Shown: piece by piece, positions 32,260 to 41,336 of the stretch
Numbering within the stretch: position 1 is the stretch's first letter
Layout of the letters: each line of letters starts with the position of its first letter
DNA from: Planctomycetota bacterium
GTDB lineage: Bacteria > Planctomycetota > SZUA-567 > H5-PLA8
NCBI GenBank assembly: GCA_023150555.1
Contig: JAKLKQ010000004.1
Span: 86,698-150,697 of the forward strand
Length of the DNA: 64,000 nt
Direction: 5' to 3'
Made by a program: the position numbers and the translations under genes
The notes under the pieces: model-generated
Seen by the model: the letters and a program-made list of their open reading frames with translations, nothing else
What the model was told of the DNA's origin: nothing
Database searches by the model: none

Positions 32260-34443
32260 ATGATCCGTTCGAATTCAGACTCCGAAGAGATACGCTCCGC
32301 GTCCGACGTTTCCGCGACGGAAGACGAGGCGCCCGCGTCCGCGCTGCCGGCCGGTGCCGAGTACCCGCAGCCGCTGAACCGGGAACTGAGCTGGCTGGCC
32401 TTCAACAAGCGCGTGCTCTTCCAGGCGGTGGACGAGCGCACTCCGCTGCTGGAACGCGTGCGCTTCCTGTGCATCTTCACGTCGAACCTCGACGAGTACA
32501 TCATGAAGCGTGTGGGCGGCCTGAAGCGCCAGATCGTCGCGGGCGTCTCGGCGCGCAGCGCGGACGGGCTTTCGGCCAAGCGGCAGCTGGGCGCGATCCG
32601 CGAGGCCGTGCTGCCGATGCTGAAGCAGCAGGCCGACGTCTTCGCGAACGCGATCCGCCCGGGCTTGGCCGAGCAGGGCATCCACCTGCTGGCGTGGGAG
32701 AAACTAACGCCCGACGAGCGCGCGCGCGCCAACACCTATTTCCATAAGTACGTTTTCCCGGTGCTGACGCCGCTGGCGGTGGACCCGGGGCATCCGTTCC
32801 CGTTCATCTCGAATCTCTCGACGTCGCTGGGCGTGGTGTTGCGCCAGCCGCAGCGCGAGGAGAAACTCTTCGCGCGCGTGAAGGTCCCCGAGGTGCTGCC
32901 GGGCTGGGTGCGCGTCGATCCGGGCAGCGACGGCAAGACGTACCGCTTCGTGAGCCTGACCGAGCTGATCCGCCACAACCTGGACCACCTCTTCCCCGAC
33001 ATGGTCGTGCTGGACGTGATGCCCTTCCGCATCACGCGCAACGCCGACGTGGAGCGCGACGAGGAAGACGCCGAGGACCTGCTCGAGATGATCGAGGAGG
33101 AGCTGCGCGCGCGGCGCTTCGCGCAGGTGGTGCGCCTGGAGTACGGCGCAAATCCCAATCCGTTCATCCGCGACCTGCTGCTGAGCGAGCTCAACCTCGA
33201 CGAGGACGATCTCTACGAGATGCCCGGAGAGCTCGACTTTACGGACCTGAAGGTCGTTGCGGACCTGGACATTCCGAAGTTGAAGTTCGAGCCCTGGGTG
33301 CCGGTGATTCCGAAGGCGCTGGCCGAGCACGACGCGGACATCTTCGGTATCGTGCGCAACGGCGACCTGCTGGTGCATCCGCCGTACGAGAGCTTCGCGG
33401 CCAGCGTCGAGCGCTTTATCCTGGCCGCCGCCGACGATCCGAAGGTCGTCGCGATCAAGATGACCGTGTATCGCACCGGCGAGAACAGCCCCTTCATTCA
33501 CGCGCTGATGCGCGCCGCGCAGGCCGGCAAGCAGGTCGTCTGCCTGGTGGAGTTGAAGGCGCGCTTCGATGAGGAGCGCAACATCTACTGGGCGCACCAG
33601 CTCGAAAAGGCTGGCGTGCACGTCGTGTACGGCGTCGTGGGCCTGAAGACGCACAACAAGTGCGCGCTGGTGGTGCGGCAGGATGCCGACGAGCTGCGCT
33701 GCTATGTGCACATCGGCACGGGCAATTACAACACGCAGACCGCGCGCGTTTACACCGACCTGGGCCTGCTGACGTGCAACCCCGAGATCGCCGGCGATGT
33801 GGTGGAGGTCTTCAATTTCCTGACGGGCCGCAGCCTCAAGCGCGACTACAAGAAGCTGCTGGTTGCGCCGGTGACGATGCGCGACCGCTTCCTGGCGCTG
33901 ATCCGCGAGGAGGCCGAGCACGCGCGCGCCGGGCGCCCCTGCGGTATCACGGCCAAGATGAACAGCCTGGAGGAGGAGAGCATCATCCATGCGCTGTACG
34001 ACGCCTCGCGCGCCGGCGTTCCCGTGGACCTGTACGTGCGCGGCTTCTGCTGCCTGCGTCCCGGCGTGCCCCGAAGCAGCGAGAACATCCGCGTCGTCTC
34101 GGTGGTCGGGCGCTTCCTGGAGCACTCGCGCATCTTCCACTTCCGCCGCGGCGCCGAAGATCCCCTGGACGGGGCGTTCTACATCGGGTCCACCGACTGG
34201 ATGTTCCGCAACCTGCAGGAGCGCGTGGAGGTCGTCGCGCCCGTCGAGGAGCGCGTGCTGCGCGAGAAGATGTGGGAGACCCTCGAGGCCCTGCGCCGCG
34301 ACCGGCGCCAAGCCTGGGACCTGCAGTCCGACGGTACGTACGTCCTGCACACCCCGCCGGAAGACGCGCCCGCCGACGCCCCCGAGGCGCTCGGCACGCA
34401 GCAGCACCTGATGAACCTCACCCGCCAGCGCAACGCGCGCTGA
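32260..34443 (+). CDS. ppk1: polyphosphate kinase PPK1
   Basis: The 727-residue protein has the full PPK1 length and order: N-terminal helical domain (LNRELSWLAFNKRVL), head domain, and two C-terminal PLD-like domains. The phosphorylated histidine is His484 in YVHIGTGNYNTQTARVYTDLG; the second catalytic segment includes RFDEERNIYWA and LKTHNK. PPK1 makes polyphosphate reversibly from ATP. A GGGGGTAG sequence precedes the ATG. It is the last gene of the sixA-CHAD-ppx-ppk1 group and carries its own Pho-box-like site. Confidence 0.96.
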   Translation: MIRSNSDSEEIRSASDVSATEDEAPASALPAGAEYPQPLNRELSWLAFNKRVLFQAVDERTPLLERVRFLCIFTSNLDEYIMKRVGGLKRQIVAGVSARSADGLSAKRQLGAIREAVLPMLKQQADVFANAIRPGLAEQGIHLLAWEKLTPDERARANTYFHKYVFPVLTPLAVDPGHPFPFISNLSTSLGVVLRQPQREEKLFARVKVPEVLPGWVRVDPGSDGKTYRFVSLTELIRHNLDHLFPDMVVLDVMPFRITRNADVERDEEDAEDLLEMIEEELRARRFAQVVRLEYGANPNPFIRDLLLSELNLDEDDLYEMPGELDFTDLKVVADLDIPKLKFEPWVPVIPKALAEHDADIFGIVRNGDLLVHPPYESFAASVERFILAAADDPKVVAIKMTVYRTGENSPFIHALMRAAQAGKQVVCLVELKARFDEERNIYWAHQLEKAGVHVVYGVVGLKTHNKCALVVRQDADELRCYVHIGTGNYNTQTARVYTDLGLLTCNPEIAGDVVEVFNFLTGRSLKRDYKKLLVAPVTMRDRFLALIREEAEHARAGRPCGITAKMNSLEEESIIHALYDASRAGVPVDLYVRGFCCLRPGVPRSSENIRVVSVVGRFLEHSRIFHFRRGAEDPLDGAFYIGSTDWMFRNLQERVEVVAPVEERVLREKMWETLEALRRDRRQAWDLQSDGTYVLHTPPEDAPADAPEALGTQQHLMNLTRQRNAR

Positions 34444-34482
34444 GGCCCCGCTGGCTGTCCTTTCTAGTTCGCTCCGCCCAGG

Positions 34483-34488
34483 TAGAAT
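34483..34488 (+). promoter_or_regulatory. -10-like hexamer just before the BatA-like gene
   Basis: TAGAAT ends 6 nt before the ATG at 34495 and no Shine-Dalgarno sequence lies between, so this gene may be transcribed leaderless. The -35 is poor. Confidence 0.35.
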
Positions 34489-34494
34489 GCGGCC

Positions 34495-36708
34495 ATGTGG
34501 CCGAGTTTCCTCCAGATGGCCTTCCTGGCCGGCACCGCGACGTTCGCGATCCCCGTCGCGATCCACCTCATCTTCAAGCTGCGCAAGCAGCGCCTGGTCT
34601 TTCCCAGCATTCGCTTCCTGCGTGAGTCGATCCTGCGCGAGTCGCGGAAGCTGCGCCTGCGGGATCTCATCCTGCTCCTGCTGCGCTGCGCGGCCTGCAT
34701 CCTGATCGCGCTGGCCTTCGCGCGCCCCTTCTTCCCAGGGCAACTGGTGCTGGGCAGCGACGGCCGCCCGCGCCAAGACCTCGTCGTCGTGCTGGACGAC
34801 TCGCCGTCCATGGGCGCGCAGGAGGCCACGCAGACCCGCTTCGCGCAGGCGCAGGCCGTGGCCTCGCGGCTTGTGCAGGCCTGCCGTTCGGGCGACCGCG
34901 TCGGCCTGGTGCTGGTCAGCGAGCCCGCGCGCGCGGAGATCGAACTCGCCGGCAACTTCGGCGCGACGCTGGGCGCGCTGCAGCGCGAGCGGCCCGCGTC
35001 CCTGCGCGGCGACCCCGCCGCGGCGCTCTCCACCGCCGTGCAGCTTCTGGGGGAAAGCACCGCCCCGACGCGCCGCGTCGTGCTGGTCAGCGACTTGCAG
35101 GCCAACCAGGTCGACCGCGGTGCCTGGGCCGACCTCGCGCAGCGCAACACCGCCGCCGCGCGGCCGGTGACCATCGAGATCCTGCCGCCCGGCGGTTCGG
35201 ACCGAACTCCCGAGCGCCTCGCGAATCTGGCCGTCACCTCCCTGCGCTTGAAGAGCGACGTCTGGATCGAGAACCATCCGCTGCGCCTGGCGGTGCGCAT
35301 CGAGAACCACGGCGACGCCGAAGTCCAGAACGTGATCGTGCGCCTAGTGGCCGGCGGGCTGGTGCTGCAGCAGACCACCTTGCCCGGCCTGGGGCCGCGC
35401 GGCTCGGCGGAGATCGAGGCCGCCGGCACGCTGCCCAAGCCCGGCGCGGTGGAAGGCTACGTCGAGATTGAGGCCCGCGACGCGTTGCCGGAAGACGACC
35501 GGCGGCTCTTCGCCGCGCGCCTGCGCGACAGCGTGCGCGCCTGGGTCGTTGAGGACCAGCTGCGCAAGAGCGGCGCGTTCTGGGACCAGGGCTACTACCT
35601 GCGCATGGCGCTGGACCCGCGACCGCGCGGGGGGGAGATCCTGCCCGAGACCGGCGGCGAGCAGAGCTACGTGCGCGTCACCGCCGCGGCCGTGGACGAA
35701 CTGGCCGGCGCGAACCTCGCGAAGGCCGACCTCGTCTTCATGGCCGGCGTCACGCGCCTTCCGCCGCCCGCGCTGGTGGTGCTGGAGGAAGCGGTGCGCC
35801 GCGGCGTGAACCTGGTCATCTTTGCGGGGCGCAGTGAAGGGCCGCTCGACGAGTCCTTCTACAACGGCGATTTCTTCAAGCAGGGCGAGGGCCTGCTGCC
35901 CGCGCGCGTGGGGAAGCTCGTGGAGGGTTCCGTCGCCGAGAACACCGCCGGCAGCGTGGGCGACTTCGATGCCAACCACGCCATCTTTCAACTCTTCAAG
36001 GGCGAGCTGGCCGAGGAGCTGCGCCGCCCGCGCTACCAGCGCTACGGCCGCTTCGACCCCGCGGACCTGAAGGCCGGCGAGCGCCCCGCCGGACGCGTGC
36101 TGGCCTCATTCCTGGACGGCAACCCGTTCCTGGTCGAGCGCACCTTCGGGAAGGGGCGGGTCCTGGCCTTCCCGTTCAGCCCGCGCCCCGAACACGGCAC
36201 GGACTTGGTCAAGCTGAAGGTCTTCGTGCCGCTGGTCCACCAACTGGTGCGGTACCTCAGCGGCGTCGAGAACGCCGCGGGCAACGGCGCCACCGTGGGC
36301 GATACGGTGGCGCTGACGAGTGCCGGGATCGACCCTGACAAAACCGTAAACTTGCAGCGCCCGCCGCCATTGAAAGACGTCCTGAAGCTGCGCGGCTCCG
36401 AAAGTGTAACTCTTTCAGAAAAAGGGACTTACACAGCTACCTTTCAGCATGGGGAACTCACGGAAAAGGCCTATTTCGCGGCCAATCTGGACCCCCACGA
36501 AAGTGACCTAAATCCCGAGGAATTGGCCGTCCTGCGGAACCTCTTCGCGTCTAATCTGGAAGAGCGCCCCGCGGCCGATCCGGGCATCGAACTGAAGGAG
36601 CATTCGTCCGACGAACTGAAGGCCCAGGCGCCCGAGTGGCGCTACTTCCTGGTGGCCGCGCTGCTGTGCCTGCTGTTGGAAGTATGGGTGCGCGACTATT
36701 GGGATTGA
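34495..36708 (+). CDS. BatA/VWA membrane protein
   Basis: The 737-residue protein opens with a BatA-type N-terminal membrane domain (segments about 5-26 and 56-78 around the conserved FPSIRFLRES), followed by a von Willebrand A domain with MIDAS sequence D101-D-S103-P-S105. A beta-rich middle, a glutamine-amidotransferase-like segment (about 400-480) and a final membrane segment (about 716-732) complete it. Bat proteins assemble with MoxR ATPases at the envelope and bind partners through metal-dependent VWA contacts. MoxR and DUF58 genes are not in the window. It is followed after 1 nt by the first giant coiled-coil gene frame and leads a four-gene cluster. Confidence 0.85.
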   Translation: MWPSFLQMAFLAGTATFAIPVAIHLIFKLRKQRLVFPSIRFLRESILRESRKLRLRDLILLLLRCAACILIALAFARPFFPGQLVLGSDGRPRQDLVVVLDDSPSMGAQEATQTRFAQAQAVASRLVQACRSGDRVGLVLVSEPARAEIELAGNFGATLGALQRERPASLRGDPAAALSTAVQLLGESTAPTRRVVLVSDLQANQVDRGAWADLAQRNTAAARPVTIEILPPGGSDRTPERLANLAVTSLRLKSDVWIENHPLRLAVRIENHGDAEVQNVIVRLVAGGLVLQQTTLPGLGPRGSAEIEAAGTLPKPGAVEGYVEIEARDALPEDDRRLFAARLRDSVRAWVVEDQLRKSGAFWDQGYYLRMALDPRPRGGEILPETGGEQSYVRVTAAAVDELAGANLAKADLVFMAGVTRLPPPALVVLEEAVRRGVNLVIFAGRSEGPLDESFYNGDFFKQGEGLLPARVGKLVEGSVAENTAGSVGDFDANHAIFQLFKGELAEELRRPRYQRYGRFDPADLKAGERPAGRVLASFLDGNPFLVERTFGKGRVLAFPFSPRPEHGTDLVKLKVFVPLVHQLVRYLSGVENAAGNGATVGDTVALTSAGIDPDKTVNLQRPPPLKDVLKLRGSESVTLSEKGTYTATFQHGELTEKAYFAANLDPHESDLNPEELAVLRNLFASNLEERPAADPGIELKEHSSDELKAQAPEWRYFLVAALLCLLLEVWVRDYWD

Positions 36709-36745
36709 CGTGCGCCTAAAGAGCCGGGACCGACCGGAGCAAGCC

Positions 36746-39700
36746 ATGCCCGCCGCGATAGACGAGCAGACCAGACGCACCGAACAACAGGCCATGCCCG
36801 CCGCGGCGCTGGACGCGTGGCGCGAACTGGATGCCCGCGTGGCCGGCGTGCGCGCGCGGCACCGCGCGAAGTTCCTGACGGCCGGCGTGCTGCTGGCGCT
36901 GGCGCTGTTCGCCGCGGCGTTCCTGGGCTTCAGCCTCGCCGACGTGGTCTTCAAGCTCACGGTGGGCCAGCGGCTCTTTGCGCTGTGCGCGTCGCTCTTC
37001 GGCGTGCTGCTGGTCTTTGCCGCGTGCGTGTGGCGGCCGTGGCGTCGCCTGGGCGGACCGGCGCGCATCGCGCGGGACGTCGAACACGCCTACCCCGAAC
37101 TGGAAAGCCAGCTCTCGACGGCCATCGAGTACGGCCGCGACGCGACGCTGGCCGAGCGTACTTCCAGCCCGCTGCTGGTCGGCGCGCTGATCGAGCAGGC
37201 GCGCGAACGCGCCAGGCCGCTGGACTTCGCCCGCACCATCCGCTGGCGCTGGGTGGCGCTGGCGGCGGTGCTGGCCTTTGTCGTGGCCGGCGGCGTGGGC
37301 CTGTACGCGAAGATGGAAGGGCGGCTCTTCCGGACGACCTGGCAGCGCTTCCTGTTTCCGACGTCCGACGTCGCGGCGCCGACGCTGACGGTGATCAGCT
37401 CGGTGGAGCCCGCCGACGAGGAAGTCGAGATCGGCCGCAGCGTCGCCGTGAACGTGGCGGTGGACGGCCGCGAACCCGATAGCGCCTTGCTGCGCGTGCA
37501 GGTCGGCGACCCCGAGACGGGGCGCTGGGAAGAGCGCCTGATGTCGCGCGGCGAGGACGGGCAGTACCATGTCACGCTGCGACGCCTGATCGAGGAAGTC
37601 CGCTACCAGGTTCAGGCCGGCGACGCCGAGAGCCGCGTCTACACGATCTCGGTCTACCGCCCGCCCCGCATCGAGGCCTTCCACGTGCGGCTGGACTACC
37701 CCGAGTACACGCGCAAGCCCGGCGAGCAGCTCGCGGAGGGCTCCGGCGACGTCAAGGCGCTGCGCGGCACCAAGGTCTCCGTGAAGCTGAAGGGCAACGG
37801 TGACCTGCACGGCGCGCGGGCGGTCTTCGAGTCCGGCCGCGACCCGGCCGACGCCGTCGTCGACGGGCGCAACGGCGAACTGACCTTCTCCATCGACAAC
37901 GACGACCGCTATCAGCTCGAGATCGTCGACACGCACGGGCGCACGGCGCGCGGGCTGACCTACCGCGTGCAGGCGCTGGAGGACGCGCGGCCGAAGGTGC
38001 GCATCATGAAGCCCGACCGCGACCTGATGGTCCACGTCGAGCAGGACGTGCGGGTGGAGATCGAGGCCACCGATGACTTGGGCGTCGGCGAGATCGGCAT
38101 CTTCCACAGCATGGGCCTGAGTGAGCAGAAGACGATGGTGCGGCGGCTGGACCCCGAGCACCCCGAGACCCGCGCGATGGGTAACCTTAAGTGGGAACTC
38201 GGCAACCTGAGCCTGAAGGGCGGCGAGGTCATCGCCTACTACGCCTACGCGCTGGACAACGACACCGTCGTCGGCCCCAAGATGGCCAAGAGCGACCTGC
38301 ACTTCCTCACCGTCTACGACGAGGAGAAGTACGATGCGCCCGACGCGCCCAAGGACCCTCAGCAGCAGCAGCCCACGCCCGAATCGCTGCGCAGCCTCGA
38401 CAAAATGATCGACAGCCAGAAGTCGCTGCTTCAGGCGACTTTCGGCCAGGCCCGCCGCCGCGAGGAATCGAAGGCGAAGGACCCGACGGTCGACGAGGCG
38501 AACGACGCCAAGAAGACCAGCAAGGCCCAGCGCGAACTCAAGCAGAACCTCCGCGAGCTCATTGAGGAAGTGCAGAAGGAGATGGAGCGGCAGGCGGCCG
38601 AGGAGCAGCCCGAGGGCGCCGGCCACCCGCAGGCGCTGGGCGAGAAGGAACTCAACGAGATGCGCATTGCCGCCGACAAGATGGAAGAGGCCGCGCGCAA
38701 ACTCGACGCCACCGAACCCACGCCCGCCGTGCGTTACGAGTCCGAAGCGCTGCGGCACCTCAGCGAGACCCGCCGCCTGCTGCTGTCCGACAAAGAAGGA
38801 GACCCGCGCTTCAAGACGGCGATGAACAAGCAGTCCAAGAAGAACCGAAAGAAGAAGCAGAGCCAGGAGCAGCAGGACCGCCAGCAGGCCCAGGAGCAGC
38901 TCTCGCAGTTGCCAAAGATGATGGAGCGCGAGCAGGAACTGGAGCGCGAAGTCGAGCGCCTAGAGGAACCCGAAGAGCCGAAGACCGCCGACCAGCAGCC
39001 GCCCCAGCCGCAGGAGCCCCAGGACACCGCGCAGCAGGAGAAGCAGCGCAATCTCGAGCGCCTGCAGGAGGAGATGAAGCAGCTCGCCAACGAACTTGCG
39101 GAGCAGAAGGAGAAATTCGGAGACCTCGCGGACCGCAACCAGGAGCTGAAGGAGACCGCCGAGCACCTGAAGAACGCGCAGGAGAATCTGGACCAGGCGC
39201 AGAATGATTTAAAGGACAAGAAGTTCAACGATGCGAAGGAAAACCTCGAGCAGAGCCGTCGCGAGACCGAACAGGCCAAGCGCAGCGGCGAGCGTGCCCT
39301 CGAGAAGAACCTGCGCCAGCAGCTCGCCAACCTCCAGCGCGACGCCCAGGACCTCGCGCGCCGCCAGGAGGACCTCGCCCAGCAGAGCCGCGAGATGCAG
39401 CAGGAACAGGGCCAGCAGCCGCAGCCCGGCGAGCAGCCGCAGCCCGGCGAGCAGAAGCAGCCCGGCGAGCAGAAGCAGCCCGGTGAACAATCGCAGCCCG
39501 GACAGCAGCCGCAACCTGGCCAGCCGCAGGTCAACGGCCAGCCGAATCCCGGCGAGCAGCAAACGGCCTCGTCGTCGGATTCGCAGCAGGGCAAGCCCAG
39601 CGCGCAGATGCAGCAGCAGATGAGCGCCAACGCGCGCCGCCAGGGCGAGGTGGGCGAGGATCTGAAGGATCTCGCCGAGCAGCTGAAAGCCATGGGCGAA

Positions 39701-41281
39701 CGCATGGGCGAGCAGAAGCTGCCCGGCGGAAAGTCGCTGCAGGACGCGCAGGCGCTGGCCGAGGAGCAGGCGCCCGGGCAGCGCGCGGCGAAGAAGGCCG
39801 AGGAGTCGCTGCAGGCCGGCAACCCGCAGGAAGCCGAGCACAACCAGCGCCGAGCCGCCGACGCGATGGAATCGGTCGCGCGTTCGGTCCAGGAGGCCGC
39901 GCAGAAGGTCCAGGCCGGCGATATGCAGAAACTCGCCGAGGCCATCAAGCAGGCCAAGGAACTCGCCGGCAAGCAGGAACAGGTCCGCAAGGATCTCGCC
40001 GCCAACCGCGAGCCCGCCGCGCTGGCCGATAAGGAGCGCGAGATCGCCAAGGCCGCGAACGATCTCGGCGATGCCGCCGAGCGCCTGGAGGCGCTGCGTA
40101 AGCAGGGCCGCCACGCTGCCGCCAAGGACCAACTAAAGGAGGCGGGCCAGAAGGCACAGGAGGCCGGCAAGGCCCTGGACGGTCAGGACAAGGAGCAGGC
40201 CAAGGCGCCCGTCGAGGCCGCCGCCGCCGCGTTGGAGCAGGCCGTCTCGCAGCTTGAGCGCGCCGCGGGCAAGAGCCTCAAGGAGCAGGCCAAGGATGCG
40301 CAGGAGCTGGCCGACAAGACGCGCCAGAACCAGGAGGCCGCCGCCGCCGCCGCGCGCGAAGTGCCCAAGCCCGAAGGTGACAAGGATCTGCAGGGCGCCG
40401 CCGCCGAGAAGCGCGACGAGGCCGCCGACAAGCAGCGCCAGGCCGCCAACCTCGCCAAGCGCCTCGATAAGGCCATCGAGGGCCTGGAAGAGATGGCCAA
40501 GGACGTCAACCCCTCCGCCGCGCAGACTGCCACGCAGGCCAAGGAGAAGATGAAGGATTCGCGCCTGCCGCCGAACATGGAGCGCCTTGCGCAGGACCTG
40601 GCCAAGATCGGCGACGCGAAGAAGGCGCAGGAAGAACCCAGCCGCCCCGCGCCGCAGCCGAAGGATGCCGCGAAGCAGGGCGACGAACTGGCCGAGCAGG
40701 TGCAGGGCATCCAACGTTCCCTCGAGCAGTTCCAGGCCGAGGCCGAGAAGGACGAAGCCGGCATCCTGCAGGCGCTGGAGGAGCGCGCCCGCGAGGCCGC
40801 CAAGCAGGCCAAAGAACTGAGCCAGAAGGCCGATCCCAAGAAGGAGGGGGAGCCCAAGCCCCAGCCCGGCGACGCCAGGTCGCCGATGGAGCAGGCGCAG
40901 GCTTTGGAGCAGCAGCTCAAGAACCTCGAGCCGTCCATCCAGAACCTGGGCGAGCAAGCGAAGGAAAAGGAGAACATGAACGCGGCCAAGCAGGCGATGC
41001 AGCAGGCCATGGACGAGATGCGCAAGCTGCCGCCGGGCACCGACGCGAGCCAGCAGCAGGGCCAGCCGCGCGACGTGAAGTCGCAGACCGGCGGGCGCCC
41101 CATCGAGCGCGTCAATCACGAGATGCAGAAGATGGCCGGCCTGCTGAAGGACCGCCGCGAGCGCATTCTGCGAGCCCGCGAGGTCCGAACGCAGGAAGAC
41201 CAGAAGGTGCCTAGGGAGTACGAGGACCTCGCCGGCCGCTACACGCGCGCGCTTTCCGAGGATACCGAGGAAGACAAGTAA
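36746..41281 (+). CDS. giant membrane-anchored coiled-coil protein (DUF4175-like), paralog 1
   Basis: The 1,511-residue protein has three N-terminal membrane segments (about 42-63, 76-95, 168-186) and a soluble beta-rich region (about 190-520, with Ig-like strands such as HVRLDYPEYTRKPGE). About 950 residues of Gln/Glu/Lys/Ala-rich heptad-like coiled coil follow. A short QPGEQ repeat lies near residue 900. It resembles DUF4175-type proteins of planctomycetes. The motif VEHAYPELESQLST between segments two and three recurs in the 1,920-residue protein at 53302. I chose ATG 36746 for its GGAG 6 nt upstream over GTG 36710. Neighbouring VWA proteins probably hold it in a complex. Function unknown. 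Confidence 0.8.
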   Translation: MPAAIDEQTRRTEQQAMPAAALDAWRELDARVAGVRARHRAKFLTAGVLLALALFAAAFLGFSLADVVFKLTVGQRLFALCASLFGVLLVFAACVWRPWRRLGGPARIARDVEHAYPELESQLSTAIEYGRDATLAERTSSPLLVGALIEQARERARPLDFARTIRWRWVALAAVLAFVVAGGVGLYAKMEGRLFRTTWQRFLFPTSDVAAPTLTVISSVEPADEEVEIGRSVAVNVAVDGREPDSALLRVQVGDPETGRWEERLMSRGEDGQYHVTLRRLIEEVRYQVQAGDAESRVYTISVYRPPRIEAFHVRLDYPEYTRKPGEQLAEGSGDVKALRGTKVSVKLKGNGDLHGARAVFESGRDPADAVVDGRNGELTFSIDNDDRYQLEIVDTHGRTARGLTYRVQALEDARPKVRIMKPDRDLMVHVEQDVRVEIEATDDLGVGEIGIFHSMGLSEQKTMVRRLDPEHPETRAMGNLKWELGNLSLKGGEVIAYYAYALDNDTVVGPKMAKSDLHFLTVYDEEKYDAPDAPKDPQQQQPTPESLRSLDKMIDSQKSLLQATFGQARRREESKAKDPTVDEANDAKKTSKAQRELKQNLRELIEEVQKEMERQAAEEQPEGAGHPQALGEKELNEMRIAADKMEEAARKLDATEPTPAVRYESEALRHLSETRRLLLSDKEGDPRFKTAMNKQSKKNRKKKQSQEQQDRQQAQEQLSQLPKMMEREQELEREVERLEEPEEPKTADQQPPQPQEPQDTAQQEKQRNLERLQEEMKQLANELAEQKEKFGDLADRNQELKETAEHLKNAQENLDQAQNDLKDKKFNDAKENLEQSRRETEQAKRSGERALEKNLRQQLANLQRDAQDLARRQEDLAQQSREMQQEQGQQPQPGEQPQPGEQKQPGEQKQPGEQSQPGQQPQPGQPQVNGQPNPGEQQTASSSDSQQGKPSAQMQQQMSANARRQGEVGEDLKDLAEQLKAMGERMGEQKLPGGKSLQDAQALAEEQAPGQRAAKKAEESLQAGNPQEAEHNQRRAADAMESVARSVQEAAQKVQAGDMQKLAEAIKQAKELAGKQEQVRKDLAANREPAALADKEREIAKAANDLGDAAERLEALRKQGRHAAAKDQLKEAGQKAQEAGKALDGQDKEQAKAPVEAAAAALEQAVSQLERAAGKSLKEQAKDAQELADKTRQNQEAAAAAAREVPKPEGDKDLQGAAAEKRDEAADKQRQAANLAKRLDKAIEGLEEMAKDVNPSAAQTATQAKEKMKDSRLPPNMERLAQDLAKIGDAKKAQEEPSRPAPQPKDAAKQGDELAEQVQGIQRSLEQFQAEAEKDEAGILQALEERAREAAKQAKELSQKADPKKEGEPKPQPGDARSPMEQAQALEQQLKNLEPSIQNLGEQAKEKENMNAAKQAMQQAMDEMRKLPPGTDASQQQGQPRDVKSQTGGRPIERVNHEMQKMAGLLKDRRERILRAREVRTQEDQKVPREYEDLAGRYTRALSEDTEEDK
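39422..39527 (+). repeat. 18-bp tandem repeat encoding QPGEQ(P/K)
   Basis: About six tandem copies of CAGCCCGGCGAGCAG plus a variable triplet lie inside the first giant coiled-coil gene, encoding a flexible Gln/Pro/Gly hinge in an otherwise helical region. Later copies diverge (GAACAA, GGACAG). Confidence 0.8.
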
Positions 41282-41321
41282 GGTGCGCCCATTCCAGGCA
41301 GGAAACCGGCCACGCGCCGGG

Positions 41322-41327
41322 TAAGAT
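41322..41327 (+). promoter_or_regulatory. -10-like hexamer just before the second VWA gene
   Basis: TAAGAT ends 9 nt before the ATG at 41337 without an intervening Shine-Dalgarno sequence. Together with the clpS and BatA-like starts this suggests a leaderless start. Confidence 0.3.
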
Positions 41328-41336
41328 AGATCCGCA

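Noticed and set aside
32704..35310. Long minus-strand frame opposite ppk1 and the BatA-like gene
   Set aside because: It lies antisense to two well-supported genes and has a low-complexity Arg/Ala/Gln composition typical of shadow frames in G+C-rich DNA.
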